Counted from the stretch's first letter, positions 11,851-26,329 are shown. The stretch: DNA of 64,000 nt from Cerrena zonata (GCA_038087015.1 JASBNA010000003.1:2170001-2234000), one strand, 5' to 3'. Made by a program: numbers and translations. The notes: generated by a model from the letters alone, not told the origin.

Positions 11851-12072
11851 GGTTGATGTTGGTACTGAGTGGCCTTAACTCACAGGGGGTATATATACTG
11901 CTGGAAGTGATTGACCTAGACCAGATCACGCCACGGAGGCGACAATGAGACTGTCAAAAGGCCAGGATGTCAATTGTTGCGAGCCATATAAACACATGCA
12001 CTCACGACAAGTGGCGTGGAATCGCAATTGAACAATAGCGCATCAATGCATCAAGCCTCAGGCCTCAAGGCC

Positions 12073-13461
12073 TCAAGTCAATGGTCCACAATATTCGGAC
12101 CAAGTCTCTACACTCTGCCACATCCGTCTTTTCCGTTTCATCATCGGCTTCGATGTCAACCGCGTGCATGTACTGCACATAGACAATACCTCCATTTTCT
12201 TGACATCCGGGATCTTCTTGATTACCTCCTTCAACGCCGCCCAATCTACTTTCTTCATGGCAGAGGGTACGTTGACTCCCCCTCGTACAATGCCTGACTT
12301 GGAATTGGCCTCAGTTGTGAGTTGTGTCTCGATTCTCTTGAGATACTTCACTCCACTGGTACCGGTGAGGGTTGAAATTGAAAGGATTTCGTCTACGGGT
12401 CCTCAGCTCTTAAAGAAGACTACAAATGAATTGTTCAAATGTCCAGGTGGGTCAAAATCGTCGTCCGAAAATCCCACTTCGTCTTCGGCGGGACCCGCGA
12501 TGGGGAGGAAGCGAATAATAGCGGATAGTGTTAGGGCGCGAAGGTTCGACCGCCTAATATTCAATGCCTTCCAGTCGAATGCTAAAAGGGTGATGTGATC
12601 ACAAACCATCATAACACATTAATAAGAATTCAAGTACCTTGTTTGCCCCCCGAATATAATGAATAAAGATCCAATGTAAGGCCCATGAGTTCAGAGGATT
12701 CAGAACACAACTGTATCAACTTCCCCATGGGCTTAGACTGGGCTATTTGTGAATTTGGAGAGAACTCCAGAGATTCTACCGACGCGACATCGACCGTGCG
12801 CAACAAAACACCAAGCACTATTCATTGCATATTCGTTTAGATACATGCTGAAGCAGATAGTCCTGACCGTAGTAAGGGTGTCGCACCGTTAGTAAGGGAG
12901 CGGTATATTATCGTCTGGGTCGAGCTATTCGAAGGATACGGGATACTTGAAATGTATGGTTTCAATACTCGTGAAGGACCGGATAAGAGCTGCGGGTGGG
13001 GTAAGGTCGTAATCTCGTTCAAGCCCAAAGTAGATAGAGAACAGTTTCAATTTCTCCAGGGAAAGTGGAGCACAAAGGGCAGGGTCAATTGTCAGACCTG
13101 CATTGAGATGGAAGTTCCCAATGGTGAGAGACTTTACGTTTGGGAGTTTGTAGAGCACATCGACGATATTCTGGACACTCAAGTAGACATGTCCGCGGTA
13201 CGCCTGGCCCTTCACTAGGCGGAATTTGCGAATATGATATCCAAAGGGACGATAAAGATAACACGAGGATGAAGTGAGACAATCACAGAATGTCTATAGA
13301 GTAGAGGGACCGTAGGTGGTTACGGTGACTGTCTTTAGTAGATGATGTCGAGATCTGTGAAGCCAGATTTTGGAGACGAGACTAAGATTGGAGAGTGCGA
13401 TGTGATCATCCTGGAAGAAGTCGATAAAACTGTCGACAAGTTCTTGAGATAGGTTTGCCAT
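12073..13461 (-). pseudogene. F-box-like gene with in-frame stops (relative of the 10688-11850 gene)
   Basis: The ATG at 13461 opens MANLSQELVDSFIDFFQDD...LSLVSKIWLHRSRHHLLKTVTVT, which parallels the neighbouring F-box protein. An in-frame TAG (13294-13296) then interrupts, and the same frame continues for about 120 codons (YLYRPFGYHIRKFRL, LYKLPNVKSLTIGNF). Any intron skipping this TAG in frame would be about 30 nt, too short. After 12925 the splice phases do not match (the next block starting LGVLLRTVDV needs phase 1, but the available donors are phase 0 or 2). A later exon (AFDWKALNIRR...) meets an in-frame TGA at 12403-12405, after which the frame again stays open (VKYLKRIETQL, DWAALKEVIKKIPDVKKMEV) to 12073. 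Two nonsense codons plus a probable frameshift point to a pseudogene; a truncated expressed allele remains possible. Confidence 0.6.
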
Positions 13462-13720
13462 AGACCTGATTTCCTGCAGCGTCTTGGTCAGTGTTACTGT
13501 CGAAGGTGCTACATCAAGCCCGTTCTTCAGCCGGCGAGTGTCATTTGACTCATTCAAATAAAATGCGTGGAACTTTATACGTACATGCCCAGATGATAAA
13601 TAAACTGTGACACCTCTAGACGAAGAGGCGCTTACCCAAAAATAAAACTCGCATTGCCTCAGCCTTCTATCATACTACACTGAGGCACATCTACCGATCA
13701 ATGTCCCACAGCATATCCCG

Positions 13721-13736
13721 CCTCTTATCTAAGAGG
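13721..13736. repeat. short perfect hairpin
   Basis: CCTCTTA-TC-TAAGAGG is a perfect 7-bp stem just beyond the 3' end of the hydrolase gene. It could be fortuitous or part of a 3' end signal. Confidence 0.3.
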
Positions 13737-13798
13737 CCCCAATAGATACAATGAATAACTCTGTGACCCGCTTGCGAGAGCTCGAACAAGACTCAGTA

Positions 13799-15493
13799 TT
13801 ACCAGCCAGAGAACAGCTTCGATTCCCCGTCGCCGCTGGTGAAAGTTTCGAGAGAGTCTGGCAGCACTTCAGCAACGGCCACGTCAGGCCTGTCCTTATC
13901 TTGAAGGAGTCCGTTGTTGTTGACGATGATGGTAGGTTTAGGGCGCGGAGAAGGATCACACTAACATGCGGCGACATCAATGACCGATAACGTCACAAGA
14001 GCAAAGGACAACTTGCCTCAAGCAGTGCCTGGAAGTACTCCTTCACAGGTTTAACATACCATCTGCCCAGACCACCATTAACGTGACGCTCAAACCAACC
14101 AAGGTGTCCTCCCCTTTTAGTAGCAACGAGAACAAACCAAGGATTCTTCTTCGCTTCTTCACGTGGTAAGCCAGCACAACCCATGATAGGATCATCCAAA
14201 GCGTTGATACCTAAGAGAGGTATTCGTAATGCATCTAGAAATTGCGGCGAACTGATATTGGCATAGTAGTCCCACGCATCCTTGAATCCCCAAGCGACCG
14301 CAGTGATCGTATGGTCAAATTCCACCAAGGATATTCTCTTGCGAGCGAAGAGGTTTTCCAGAACGGAGGTAGATAGTGTGGATTGAGGAGATGTCAGAAA
14401 TATAGCACGGTTGCGATGGTAGAGGGCTTGCAGAGCACCACCGAGGACATAACGGTAGACGAAGCGACTCATGAGGGAGCCCGATTCGGTGTATACACCG
14501 CCCTTCTGAAAATCCCAAGGGTTGGCGAGAGACACTAGGCCGGAGAGCGGACAGGAGCCACCTTCTTCACAAACATATTTGGTAAATATATTTGCGCCGA
14601 GGGAGAAACCGATCCCGAAAAGAGTGCTTTGAGGAAATGTATGTGTTACCCAGAGGACTACGGATCGGATATCGTATGAGGACCCTCCCTGAATATGTCA
14701 TGGTTGGCGGTGCATGCTAAGAGATACGACAGTTGTCACGTACATGATACAATTTGGGTGTGGTGACAGGACTGTTGTTACATCCACGAAAGTTCATAAC
14801 AACTATTCGTGCACCAAGACCACCAGAAGACACTGATGCGGTCAAAACACTAACAGCAGCACGAACATAGTGTTCGTGAGAGCCTCCAGTGAGACCATGC
14901 GCAATAACGACCACAGGTCTCGTTAGGGTTGTGCAGGACATGAATGAAGTGGTGGTGATATATCCACCGCAAGAATTCCTGGAAGATGATTCAGCACTTG
15001 GTCGTGTTTGCCGCCGGATGGTTGGGGGTGATACACGTACCACCGTCAGAGACCCTTAGTAGTTTCCTGAGGTTGAGAAGTTTATGTTAGCAATGTGTTC
15101 AAAGCAAAGGAGACAAATTACAACATGACATACCGTTCGTAGACCACTGGATCGACATGAGCAAACTCACCGACTGAGGTATATATGGTCTGAGTATTCC
15201 CCCTACGAACAAAAGGAGATTAGAGAACAAGAAAGAGACAAGCGTGGAACAGAATAACACACTCAGGGCAACCACCATACTGGTTTAAATCCAGTAGAGA
15301 GCACTGGAACTTTCTGTTTCACGAGTTGGGCTAGACTGAGATGGATCCCTTTACAAGCGAGAACCTTGTCGTCATCACTGGAGTGGTATAAAAGACTGCG
15401 AGGTACCCTGCGTTGTCTTCTGTACGCCCATAACGCAGACAGCAGCAGGCATGCGGTCACCACGGACCACGACGAAGATGAGTCCGGGAACAT
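13799..15493 (-). CDS. alpha/beta hydrolase, ABHD1/3 - EHT1/EEB1 (YheT) family
   Basis: An N-terminal hydrophobic segment (WSVVTACLLLSALWAY) followed by Arg residues suggests a membrane-anchored enzyme. The fold signatures are all present: FKPVWWLP..GNTQTIYT, PVVVIAHGLTGGSHEHYVR, VVMNFRGCNNSP, nucleophile elbow G-F-S-L-G-A, acid loop NALDDPI and catalytic His in KRGGHLGW. Yeast relatives make and hydrolyse medium-chain fatty acid ethyl esters; animal ABHD3 acts on phospholipids. The substrate here is unknown. The start is the ATG at 15493; the frame is open to 15571 but has no ATG there. The last intron (14016-13961, 56 bp) has a GC donor in perfect context (GAG|GCAAGT); reading through it gives a stop at 13993, while splicing adds 54 codons ending at 13799. 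Divergent from the HSF gene. Confidence 0.85.
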
Positions 15494-15703
15494 TGAAGTG
15501 GAAAGCGTGTCCTCGGTCTGGGCCAGATAGAGACCGAACCCTACCGTAGGGGTATGTAATTTCAGCGTCACTCCAGCTTCAGTCTGAGTTCTCTCTTATA
15601 CCCTCCTCTCCCAACTATCCTCGTCCCCGCCCTACTCCGTTTCCTCTTTCCCAAACTCTTCACTGTTCTGGTGCTACTCGAAAACCTCCCAAGGACCTCT
15701 CAT

Positions 15704-18056
15704 ATGTCCGACCAACAACTCGCTCTGGCGAGGGCCACAACCGGCCAATCAACTCATCTCAGTAAGGCTGCTCGCCAAGTTGTGCCTCCTTTTCTGCAGA
15801 AACTCTACGAGTGGGTTTGAGACCCTCTCCTAACACTTTATCATATACTCATTACGGTTGGTGCTTACAGAATCGTAAACGATCCCAAAAACGATGAGCT
15901 GATTAGATGGTCAGAGAGTGGCGACTCCTTTTACGGTGCGCATTCAGCCACTTATTCCTCTCAATTTTGTGCTGAGTTTGGAATATGAAACGCTATGCTT
16001 TGAACTGTAGTTCTCAATCATGAACGCTTTGCTCGCGAAGTCCTTGGTCGTTGGTTCAAGCATCAAAAGTTTACGTCCTTCGTTCGTCAGCTGAACATGT
16101 ACGGCTTCCACAAGATTCCTCATCTACAACAAGGGGTTCTCCGAAGCGACAGTGATACAGAACCCTGGCATTTTGAACACCCTCATTTCCACCGCGGCCA
16201 ACCAGATCTTCTCTGCCTCATCCAACGCAAGAAACAACCTACACAGAATAATGCTGACGACATCCATTTAGAGGCAGAGCCTGCTCCGCCCCATATACCA
16301 CCCCAATTAGCCAACTTATCGCAAGGACAGCTTTTGGATATCCATTCCGTGGTCAACGGTATCGCAGCTATTAAACGCCACCAACAAACTATCTCTGCAG
16401 ACTTGAACGAACTCAAAAGTTCAAACCAGCATCTTTGGCAGGAGGCGCTGGCGGCCCGTGAACGCCATAAGAAACACCAGGATACAATTAATCGTATTTT
16501 GAAGTTCTTAGCTGGTGTCTTCGGTAATGGTGAGCATAAACACGAAGCCTCACCCGATGGTATCCAGCGGAAACGACCCAGATTGATGATTGGTGACGTT
16601 CCGAACAACGAGAAGAGGAAAGCTCCGACTGTTGAAGAAGTTATGGACGACGACGACAGGCGTAGTGTGTCGGACTCTACTGGTATGTTATCTTCGTATT
16701 TGAGTAAACTTGTTACCAACGAATTATACAGCACCATTCGCCACGATTGAAACTCCTGAACCACTCATTCACTCACCCTCACTTCAACCTAGCGAAGCTT
16801 TCTCCCCCACTCCTTCTGACATCTCATACGCTGTATCGACCCCAGGACATTCCACTCTCTCTACCAACCGGCCTCAAGACCCTCTTCCTCGAAACCCTTC
16901 TAACGAAGTCCGGACTTCCTCTTCAAACGAACCTCGCATCTCCGAAATCACTTCTCCCGCTCCACAAAATTCTTCCGTCCCTCCTTTGTCGTCCGCCATA
17001 ACAAGTAATCCAAACTTGCAACCCAATGCGTCTAACACAACTACACCAGAAATGTGGGCTACATTCCAACAGATTCTAAACTCTCCCGGGTCGATGCATC
17101 AATTCATGCAGGCGTTGGCGAAACAACAACAATTCCCCATGCCCTCAATGCCGGAAGCAGGTACCTCGCAACACCCTCCCCCCGAAGAGAACACGATCAG
17201 TACTGTTGCGCCGTACATGCCGTACCCCCTGGGCTACCCTCCAGCCTACGATTGGACAAAACTTAGGTCTGATTTACCCGCGGTTGTTTCCCCTGCTGCG
17301 ACGACCAATGGTCCATCTTCGTCCTCCGCGTCTGGCTCAGTTCGGCACGAAGTTCCATCTGTCTCACCTATCGCTCTCCGGCATCCCGATGATGCGCTGA
17401 CCGTCGACCCTACACTAGCTTTGAACACTGAACGTCTACACAAAGCCTACGAGGACTCATCACAGATTGACGCCGATGTCGACGCTCTCCAGTACAGCAT
17501 CAACTCGCTCATCGAGAACCTTGGTATGGATCCTGCCATCATACCGTCTTCGGACGATCCTATTGCTTCTTCTTCCTCGTTAGGCACGAACGGCACAGGC
17601 TCAGGTATCTCCTTGAAGAATAATGTTATACTCCCAACACCGTCTCTAACGTTGAGTGATATTACAGATACACCTTCGTCCGACCCTGCATCGGTCGACT
17701 TTGATTTTGATGCGTTCTTTAATGAACTAACAAGTCGACAACCTCCCTTAGATGGGTCGAATGATTACGGGGACGTTATGGATTCGTCCCATACGTCTGG
17801 TCTAGGCTTAGGAGGAGGGCACTTTGATCCCGTAACTGGTATTGACTCGATGGATACTTCGGGTGTGGACGATGCACAACAGGAGAGGTTAACTGCGTTC
17901 TTGGAAGATGCTGGGTCGAGCGCTGCCAGTCCATTGGCGGAGAAACGTCCGATCTCGACGTCGGGACCGAATGGGAAGAAGAGAAAGAGTGACGTGAACG
18001 AGCTGCCTCCGTTAGTGAGTAATGACGAGGTCCCGAAGAATAAGAAACGCCGGTAG
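15704..18056 (+). CDS. HSF1: heat shock transcription factor, 722 aa
   Basis: Four exons: 15704-15810, 15871-15935, 16011-16682 and 16732-18056. The HSF DNA-binding domain covers about residues 27-125 (VPPFLQKLYEIVNDP, IRWSESGDSFYVLNHERFAREVLGRWFKH), with the canonical recognition helix SFVRQLNMYGFHKI. A coiled-coil trimerisation region follows (LLDIHSVVNGIAAIKRHQQTISADLNELKSS...), then a basic stretch QRKRPRLMI and a long Ser/Pro/Asp-rich activation region ending in KKRKS and KKRR clusters that could act in nuclear import. It binds nGAAn inverted arrays in promoters of chaperone genes. I saw no strong heat-shock element in the 210-bp divergent spacer with the hydrolase gene. Basidiomycetes often have more than one HSF, so orthology to yeast Hsf1 rather than a paralogue is likely but not proven. 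Confidence 0.92.
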
Positions 18057-18478
18057 AGTTGTGCGCCTTCGACTTTCTTCTCTTCTCTCACTCTGCACGG
18101 CGTCCTATTCTCTGATTATTCCTTCGTTAATTCCTCTGTCCTGTCGTCACTTCTGGCATCTGTGCATGGACTTCACTCCCTATGACCCGTACTTACATGT
18201 ACTTTTGCTTAATCACTCCTTCCTCCATCTTTCTCTTGCCTGTTTGCTCTCTCATGCTCTGGTTCATCTCATTTTGTGTTGAGTAGAAAAATTGTAGTTG
18301 TACCTTCCTTGTTCATCCGCTTTGCTGTGACTGTTCAGTGTTTTAGTATCTCCAATAACATCATTTCATAAATTCTACCTGTCATCTGTATACATTTCCG
18401 ACTATATCTGCTAGGGCTACTTTCAAATCAAGAATACAAAATGAAGAAATAATACACCTAGATTGTTCAATCACTCCT
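18057..18478. other. convergent 3' flanks of HSF and the DNA methyltransferase
   Basis: There is no gene here. The left part is pyrimidine-rich and has ordinary CpG content; the last CpG is at 18399-18400, after which the CpG desert begins. The right ~80 bp is A-rich and probably carries the methyltransferase 3' UTR. Confidence 0.6.
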
Positions 18479-21400
18479 CTAATCCATGTCTATATCTGGA
18501 CTAAGGGCTCTGTCCTCATTGTGCTTCTTGTCCTGCCATTCCCAAAACTTGACTGCTGCTTTTCCCAACTCCCAACCAAGGGCAAGAGCAAGGGGAACAG
18601 GGACAGCATTGCCAATCTGCTTGTATTGCTGCAATGTTCAAGAATCAGTAGCTTGACCTGTATATTTTAAATTATCAAGAACTCACATGAGCAATCATCT
18701 TTGGCCCCTCTGCTTCAGAGAGAAACTTGTAGTTGTCTGGGAATCCCTGACATCTTGCACATTCTCTAACAGTCAAAATCCGCTTTTGCTGTTTTGGATA
18801 TATTTGTAAGTGTAGTTCTGCTGGTTAAGTGGTAGGGATGACTTACATTGGGATGAAGGTTGTGGCCACCCTTCTGGTTAGGTTTCACAGTGGTCATGAC
18901 TGTCTTGAAGGTGGAGTCACCATCTAACCTTCCATACATTGCTAAGTAAAATTGTAATTAGCTTGGAGTAAAACTCTGAGAAGAGAATACTCACAGGCAT
19001 AGGCACTTGGGTTGTTGGCAACCTTCTCTCTGGTGATGGCAAGCTCAGCAGGAAGGTCTACCAGCTTGCTGTCAGTCTCAAATAGGGTAGTAAAATTATA
19101 ATCATACCTCTGTGACATGCATTAGGTCTAAATGGTACATTGCAAACACTACCAGAAAATAATTAGTTAGGGTTGCTTAAATGCTTATAAATCAGGGTCT
19201 TACCTTTCAACCACCTTGGAGTTCATCTGAAGTGTATAGTGATAGGTCAGGAGATCACAACCTTCTCTTAGCCAGGTCTGGTATGAAGTGAGAGGGCCAC
19301 TTGGATAGGGTTGAGGTTTTCTATAACCTGTGCAAAATCCAGGTGAGCTTGAAACTGCAGGGAATCTTGCAATCCCTTCTTGAAGCCTAGTCATATCTTC
19401 TTGCTGGTTCCTACCCTGAGGATAATACTCATAAGGGTTGATCCAATCAAACTTAGGCTGGTAAGGTAGTTAATATCTTCCCAAGCCTAGAGGACTTTGA
19501 AACTTATACTTACCAGATCTCCAATAGCATCATTGACAGTCCTAAAAGGCAATGGTGCCCACTGGTCATAGAAGCAGTTTTCATCCTGATCTCCATCTGG
19601 GTCTTCTCTTGAGATAGGACCAAGAGTGCTGTTGTTGCTGAGAGAGATGTTGTGAACTTTTCTGGGATAGTAGTAAGTAGGGACTGGGAACTGAGGTAAG
19701 GGTATATTTCTCTTGGAACCCCAGAAGATAACTCTAAGTCTGCCTTGTGGGGCACCATATTGAGCAGCTTGAAGAAGCTTGAAATGGACTTGATAGCTAT
19801 ATACTTAGGGGTTAGAAAGATGTATATCCAAAGTTATAAAATAATATTTACCCTAGATCAATTGCAGCTCTCAAAACAAACTTCACTGCAAACATCTCTA
19901 CAGGGTTCCTGGTGTCAGATTTGGCCTTCAGAGTTAGAAAGCCTTGGACATTCTCTAACATAAAATACTTGGGCCTGTAAAACTCAACATAGGAAAGCAT
20001 GTTGGTTATCAAGGTGGTCCTAAAAAAATCAATAATTAGTGATTTTTTAAAGAGAAGCATAAGTAATAAATATAGGACCTAATGTCATCTGAGTTCTAAA
20101 AATATAGTGATTAGATATATCTTAAGGTAAACAGTCAAGAACTTACTCTGTGATGATTCATCCCTGAGAAACTCTGACAGGGAGGACCTACAATTAAAGG
20201 GTAACTATAACTTATATATAAATAGATAAACTTATAAATGCTTACCTCCACAAATAAAGTCAACTTCACCAGGCATAGGCATAGATGGGAGTTCTTTTGA
20301 AACTTTGTGTAGGCTTTTGAGTGGCTTTGGAGATTGGTCCTCAAATGTCTCCATAGCATGCTTCAAAAGAAGATTGCAAGACTGATTATAGACAGTAGCA
20401 TGAGGGTGGCTTGCTCTGAGTAAAACCAAATTAGAACAATAAGAAGTTGAATATAAAAAACTCACTGAAATGAAAAGGCAGCTGAGGGATCAATCTCAAC
20501 TGCCCACATAGTCTTTACAGTCCCAGAAAGTTCCATTCCAGTAGATAAACCACCAGCTCCAGCAAAAAGTTCTAGACATCTAAGTGGGCCTGAGTGTGAG
20601 AAGAGGGCTTGAGTGCCCTTCTGTTCTAGAAGATGGGCATCAATGCAGGGCTTGCATGTGAGAAAGGACTTTGAAGAAAGTGGTGTTGTTTGTTCAAAGG
20701 AAGTGGGGGAGGATGTTTCAGAATGTGTCTGGACAATATAGTGATTGGGATCCTTTTGCCAAAATGCTTGAAGTTGAGTAGGAATGGCTTTTGAATGAAG
20801 CACAAATGCTTTGCCATCAATACAGGAAACATCCATGCCTTTGAGAACCTTGTTTGTCAGAATAAGACATTTCTAAATAACTCAAATGAGACATTGAAAA
20901 CAGAGATTAAAAAAATATAAATGAAACCTCATCTGCCATAATTCCATCTTCTGAGTTCAATTTAGCTAGCACAGCTTGCCTAGCAAAAAGCTTGAAGTCA
21001 CCAGACCAGCCACTTTTAGAGCTAGAACTCTTGTAAAGCTTGAGAATTTGAGCAATATTATGCAACCCAGTTGAATCCACAGAAAGTCTCAAGTAAACAC
21101 AATCACCAGGGTGATAGTCTATACCAAGATGTGATAGACCTTGACTTGAGTGACCTGAGGAGATCCACCCAATTCTGTCTTGATGAACAGCTTTCTTGCC
21201 ACAAGAAACACATTGTTGCCAAGCTTCACAGGCAGAGAGAGCAGCCTGGGTTTCAGATTCTAAAGGTTGGATAAATGCAGCTCTTTTTTCATGCCACTGC
21301 AATCTAGAATTGATATTAGTAAAAAAGCTGTTTCAAAAGGATTCATTAAATACCCAGTGAAAAAACTGTTTGTATCAGTTTGAGCAAAGTTAGCTTGATC

Positions 21401-22784
21401 ATCTGAAGGATCAAGCTTGAAGAGATTGCAATGTGAGTAGATAGACTCTAAAGGAATATCATCACACTCATCAGTCAAAAATAGACTGTTGGGATGAGCA
21501 CACTCTTGCAACAGAGTCTGAGACCCATGCTGATACCAGCATATGTGTGCAAGTTTGGATCTCTTCTTCTCAAAGAAATAGCAAATATACCCAAACCTAC
21601 AATATTATTTATTATTTATAAGAACTGAGATAATAAGCAACCATATAAACATACCACTTCTGGTTGGCTAGTCTATTTATGCTCTGGGAGTTTGAAGCAT
21701 TTCTTTCTCTTGAAGAGTCAGCATCTTGACCTCTCTCCACAATCACAGAGTCTCCTTTCTATTATACTAGCAATAAATCATGCAAGTTTAGTAGAATATA
21801 GTTATGATTTACCTCATATTCCACACCATCAATCCTAACTTTGTTATAATAATGGTGTGGGAGATCATCTTTATCAGAAATCCAAGTAATAGATGAAGGA
21901 TCATGTCTATGAACCATCACAGACTGAGTTTTGAGAAGCATGAGCTGAGGGTCCTTGATCTGAGTACCAATGCCATAAAAGTTATGAGCAAAGATAAGTT
22001 GAGCAATCTCTTGAACTCTCTTGGTAACCACAGGAACATCTCCAGTGGTAGAGAATCCAGGGTCAATAGATAAAAGGCTCTGTAAAATGACACTTAGAAC
22101 CTAATAATATCTAAGACATAATAAATATATACCTTCATTAGAGGAACTTTCTTCAAAGATCTGACTGTACTTTTGTGTTGTTCAAACACAGACTGAAATT
22201 GTTGAGCAAAATATGATATCTTCATACAAAAACAGATCAGCTTGTTATTGTGCAGAAGAACTATTACTTACAGTATCCTCTGAGTCAAAATCAGTTCTTG
22301 TGAGGGGTCTGCCTATGATTCTATCTGCAAGCAGATTGAACTGTTGTTCTGGTGCTTCTAGGTATGAGACAAAGCTAGCTTGAGTTAAAGACTCATTGTC
22401 TAAAGCCAAGGTAATAGCTAGGTGAAAGATCCTATGATGTACCCAAAAGCTCCTGAAAAAAGGTGAGTAAACCTCTGAGGGTGTTCCCAAGATATACCAT
22501 GCATGTTCAGTTGATATATAGATTTTCCTGCACTCTGTTATTAGCTAACATATTTGGAACCAAGAGAAAACTCACGGGTTCAACTCCACATAGTGATAGG
22601 AGGCATTATAGATATAATGGAAATTGAACTCCACAATGTCAGAAAGTTCAATGTGGACAGCATCTTCCTCTTCCTCTAACAAGAGATCCTCATCTTCAGG
22701 GCTATCTTCTTGCCATATTGATACTTCACCATCAGCAATTATACCTGAAGCTTCATCTGCCTCCAAGAGGTCTGATATCATTGC
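18401..22784. other. CpG desert covering the methyltransferase gene body
   Basis: Reading every line, I found CpG only at 18781-18782 and 22575-22576 in about 4.38 kb, and none in the 3.79 kb between. GpC is frequent in the same bases, so the loss is specific to CpG and not just low GC. The next CpG, at 22785-22786, opens a normal zone with many CpGs (22831 onward); to the left, CpGs are normal up to 18400. Within the desert all Arg codons must be AGA/AGG and no TCG, CCG, ACG or GCG codon can occur, yet the reading frame is intact with all catalytic motifs. Confidence 0.9.
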
Positions 22785-23213
22785 CGGCTCTCTGCTATCT
22801 CTCCAATAAATGGTGAAATTTTGCAACAGACGCACAGGCACCTCGCCATAGTCGTCCTCACCCGCCTGGAATTCCCCGGGCAGAGCAAGAGATCCCGACT
22901 CTTTGAGCGAAGTTTGACCTGGAATGGATGAGACGAGAGGATCGTGCAACCCAGGGTTAGGTTGTCGTCTGCGTAAAGAAATAAGAATGACTTGTCTACT
23001 CGGATAACTTGAAATTTGATACCTTGCCCTTCCGACAATCAACGTCTTTCCGGGATGCAGTAACCGGAGATCAGCAACACCTCCACAAACTTGCCTTCGG
23101 AATTTGGTGGTAGCGCTTGTAGGGCCCATAGTGGGAGTAAAACGTGAGGGTTGCCGGCCTTTGCGTTTCGATCGTTGTTTGAGTTCGAGCGCGGCTTCGT
23201 TGTATGCACGCAT
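18479..23213 (-). CDS. DNMT1: DNMT1-like cytosine-5 DNA methyltransferase (RFTS-BAH-BAH-MTase)
   Basis: It transfers methyl from S-adenosylmethionine to cytosine C5, in this family mainly to maintain CpG methylation after replication. From the ATG at 23213 the order is a basic N-terminus (KQRSKRKGR), an RFTS-type targeting domain (FTIYWRDSREPAMISDLL...HYVELNP, RKIYISTEHAWYILGTPSEVY), a first BAH domain (VRIDGVEYEKGDSVIVERG...), a linker with CVSCGKK, and a second BAH domain (GIDYHPGDCVYLR...). The catalytic motifs follow: I ELFAGAGGLSTGM, IV GGPPCQSFSGMN, VI FMLENVQGFL, VIII QYGAPQGRLRV, and IX-X RECARCQGFPDNY...QIGNAVPVPLA. The stop is at 18479. There are about a dozen short AT-rich introns. 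All catalytic residues are present, so it should be active. Head-to-head with MCM7, 153 bp apart; nearly the whole gene body is depleted of CpG. Confidence 0.92.
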
Positions 23214-23307
23214 TGGCCGGGGCTGGAACCTGTTTCACTTGTGAACGTTCAAGATGTGGGCGCTTGTCGCGTATTGTCACAGTGTAGTCACGGTTATAGT
23301 GACTGGG

Positions 23308-23313
23308 ACGCGT
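23308..23313. promoter_or_regulatory. ACGCGT (MluI cell-cycle box) between DNMT1 and MCM7
   Basis: A palindromic ACGCGT lies 54 bp upstream of the MCM7 ATG and 95 bp from the methyltransferase ATG; a related TCGCGT is near 23269. In fungi MBF binds this core to drive G1/S genes, including MCM genes. Shared use by both divergent genes is inference. Confidence 0.5.
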
Positions 23314-23366
23314 CGTGAAATGAGGGCGTTACTGCTTGATTCTCTCCTTCATCGACATCCACTATC

Positions 23367-26152
<2,786 letters not shown>

Positions 26153-26329
26153 CCTACCTGTATTTTAGATTTCTGTGCTCTTAGTCGTCTGTTTTTTTTT
26201 TTGCTTTGCTTTGCATCAAGGCTGTAATCATTGTATCTTATAAATATATGTACCATCTGCTTCCTCCGACCGAACTTTTCTACACCAATCCAAATAATAT
26301 GAGATAAAACTAGTACTAAGATGCATATA

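Noticed and set aside
13294..13323. A 30-bp GT...AG segment that would skip the TAG in the F-box pseudogene in frame
   Set aside because: Too short for a spliceosomal intron; introns here are about 48 bp or longer. The same holds for a 31-bp candidate around the TGA at 12403.
15494..15571. Longer N-terminus for the alpha/beta hydrolase
   Set aside because: The open frame begins at GTG; the first ATG is at 15493.
18401..22784. Repeat-induced mutation having destroyed the methyltransferase gene
   Set aside because: All catalytic motifs and the frame are intact; only CpG is missing, so it is not a dead RIP-like copy.
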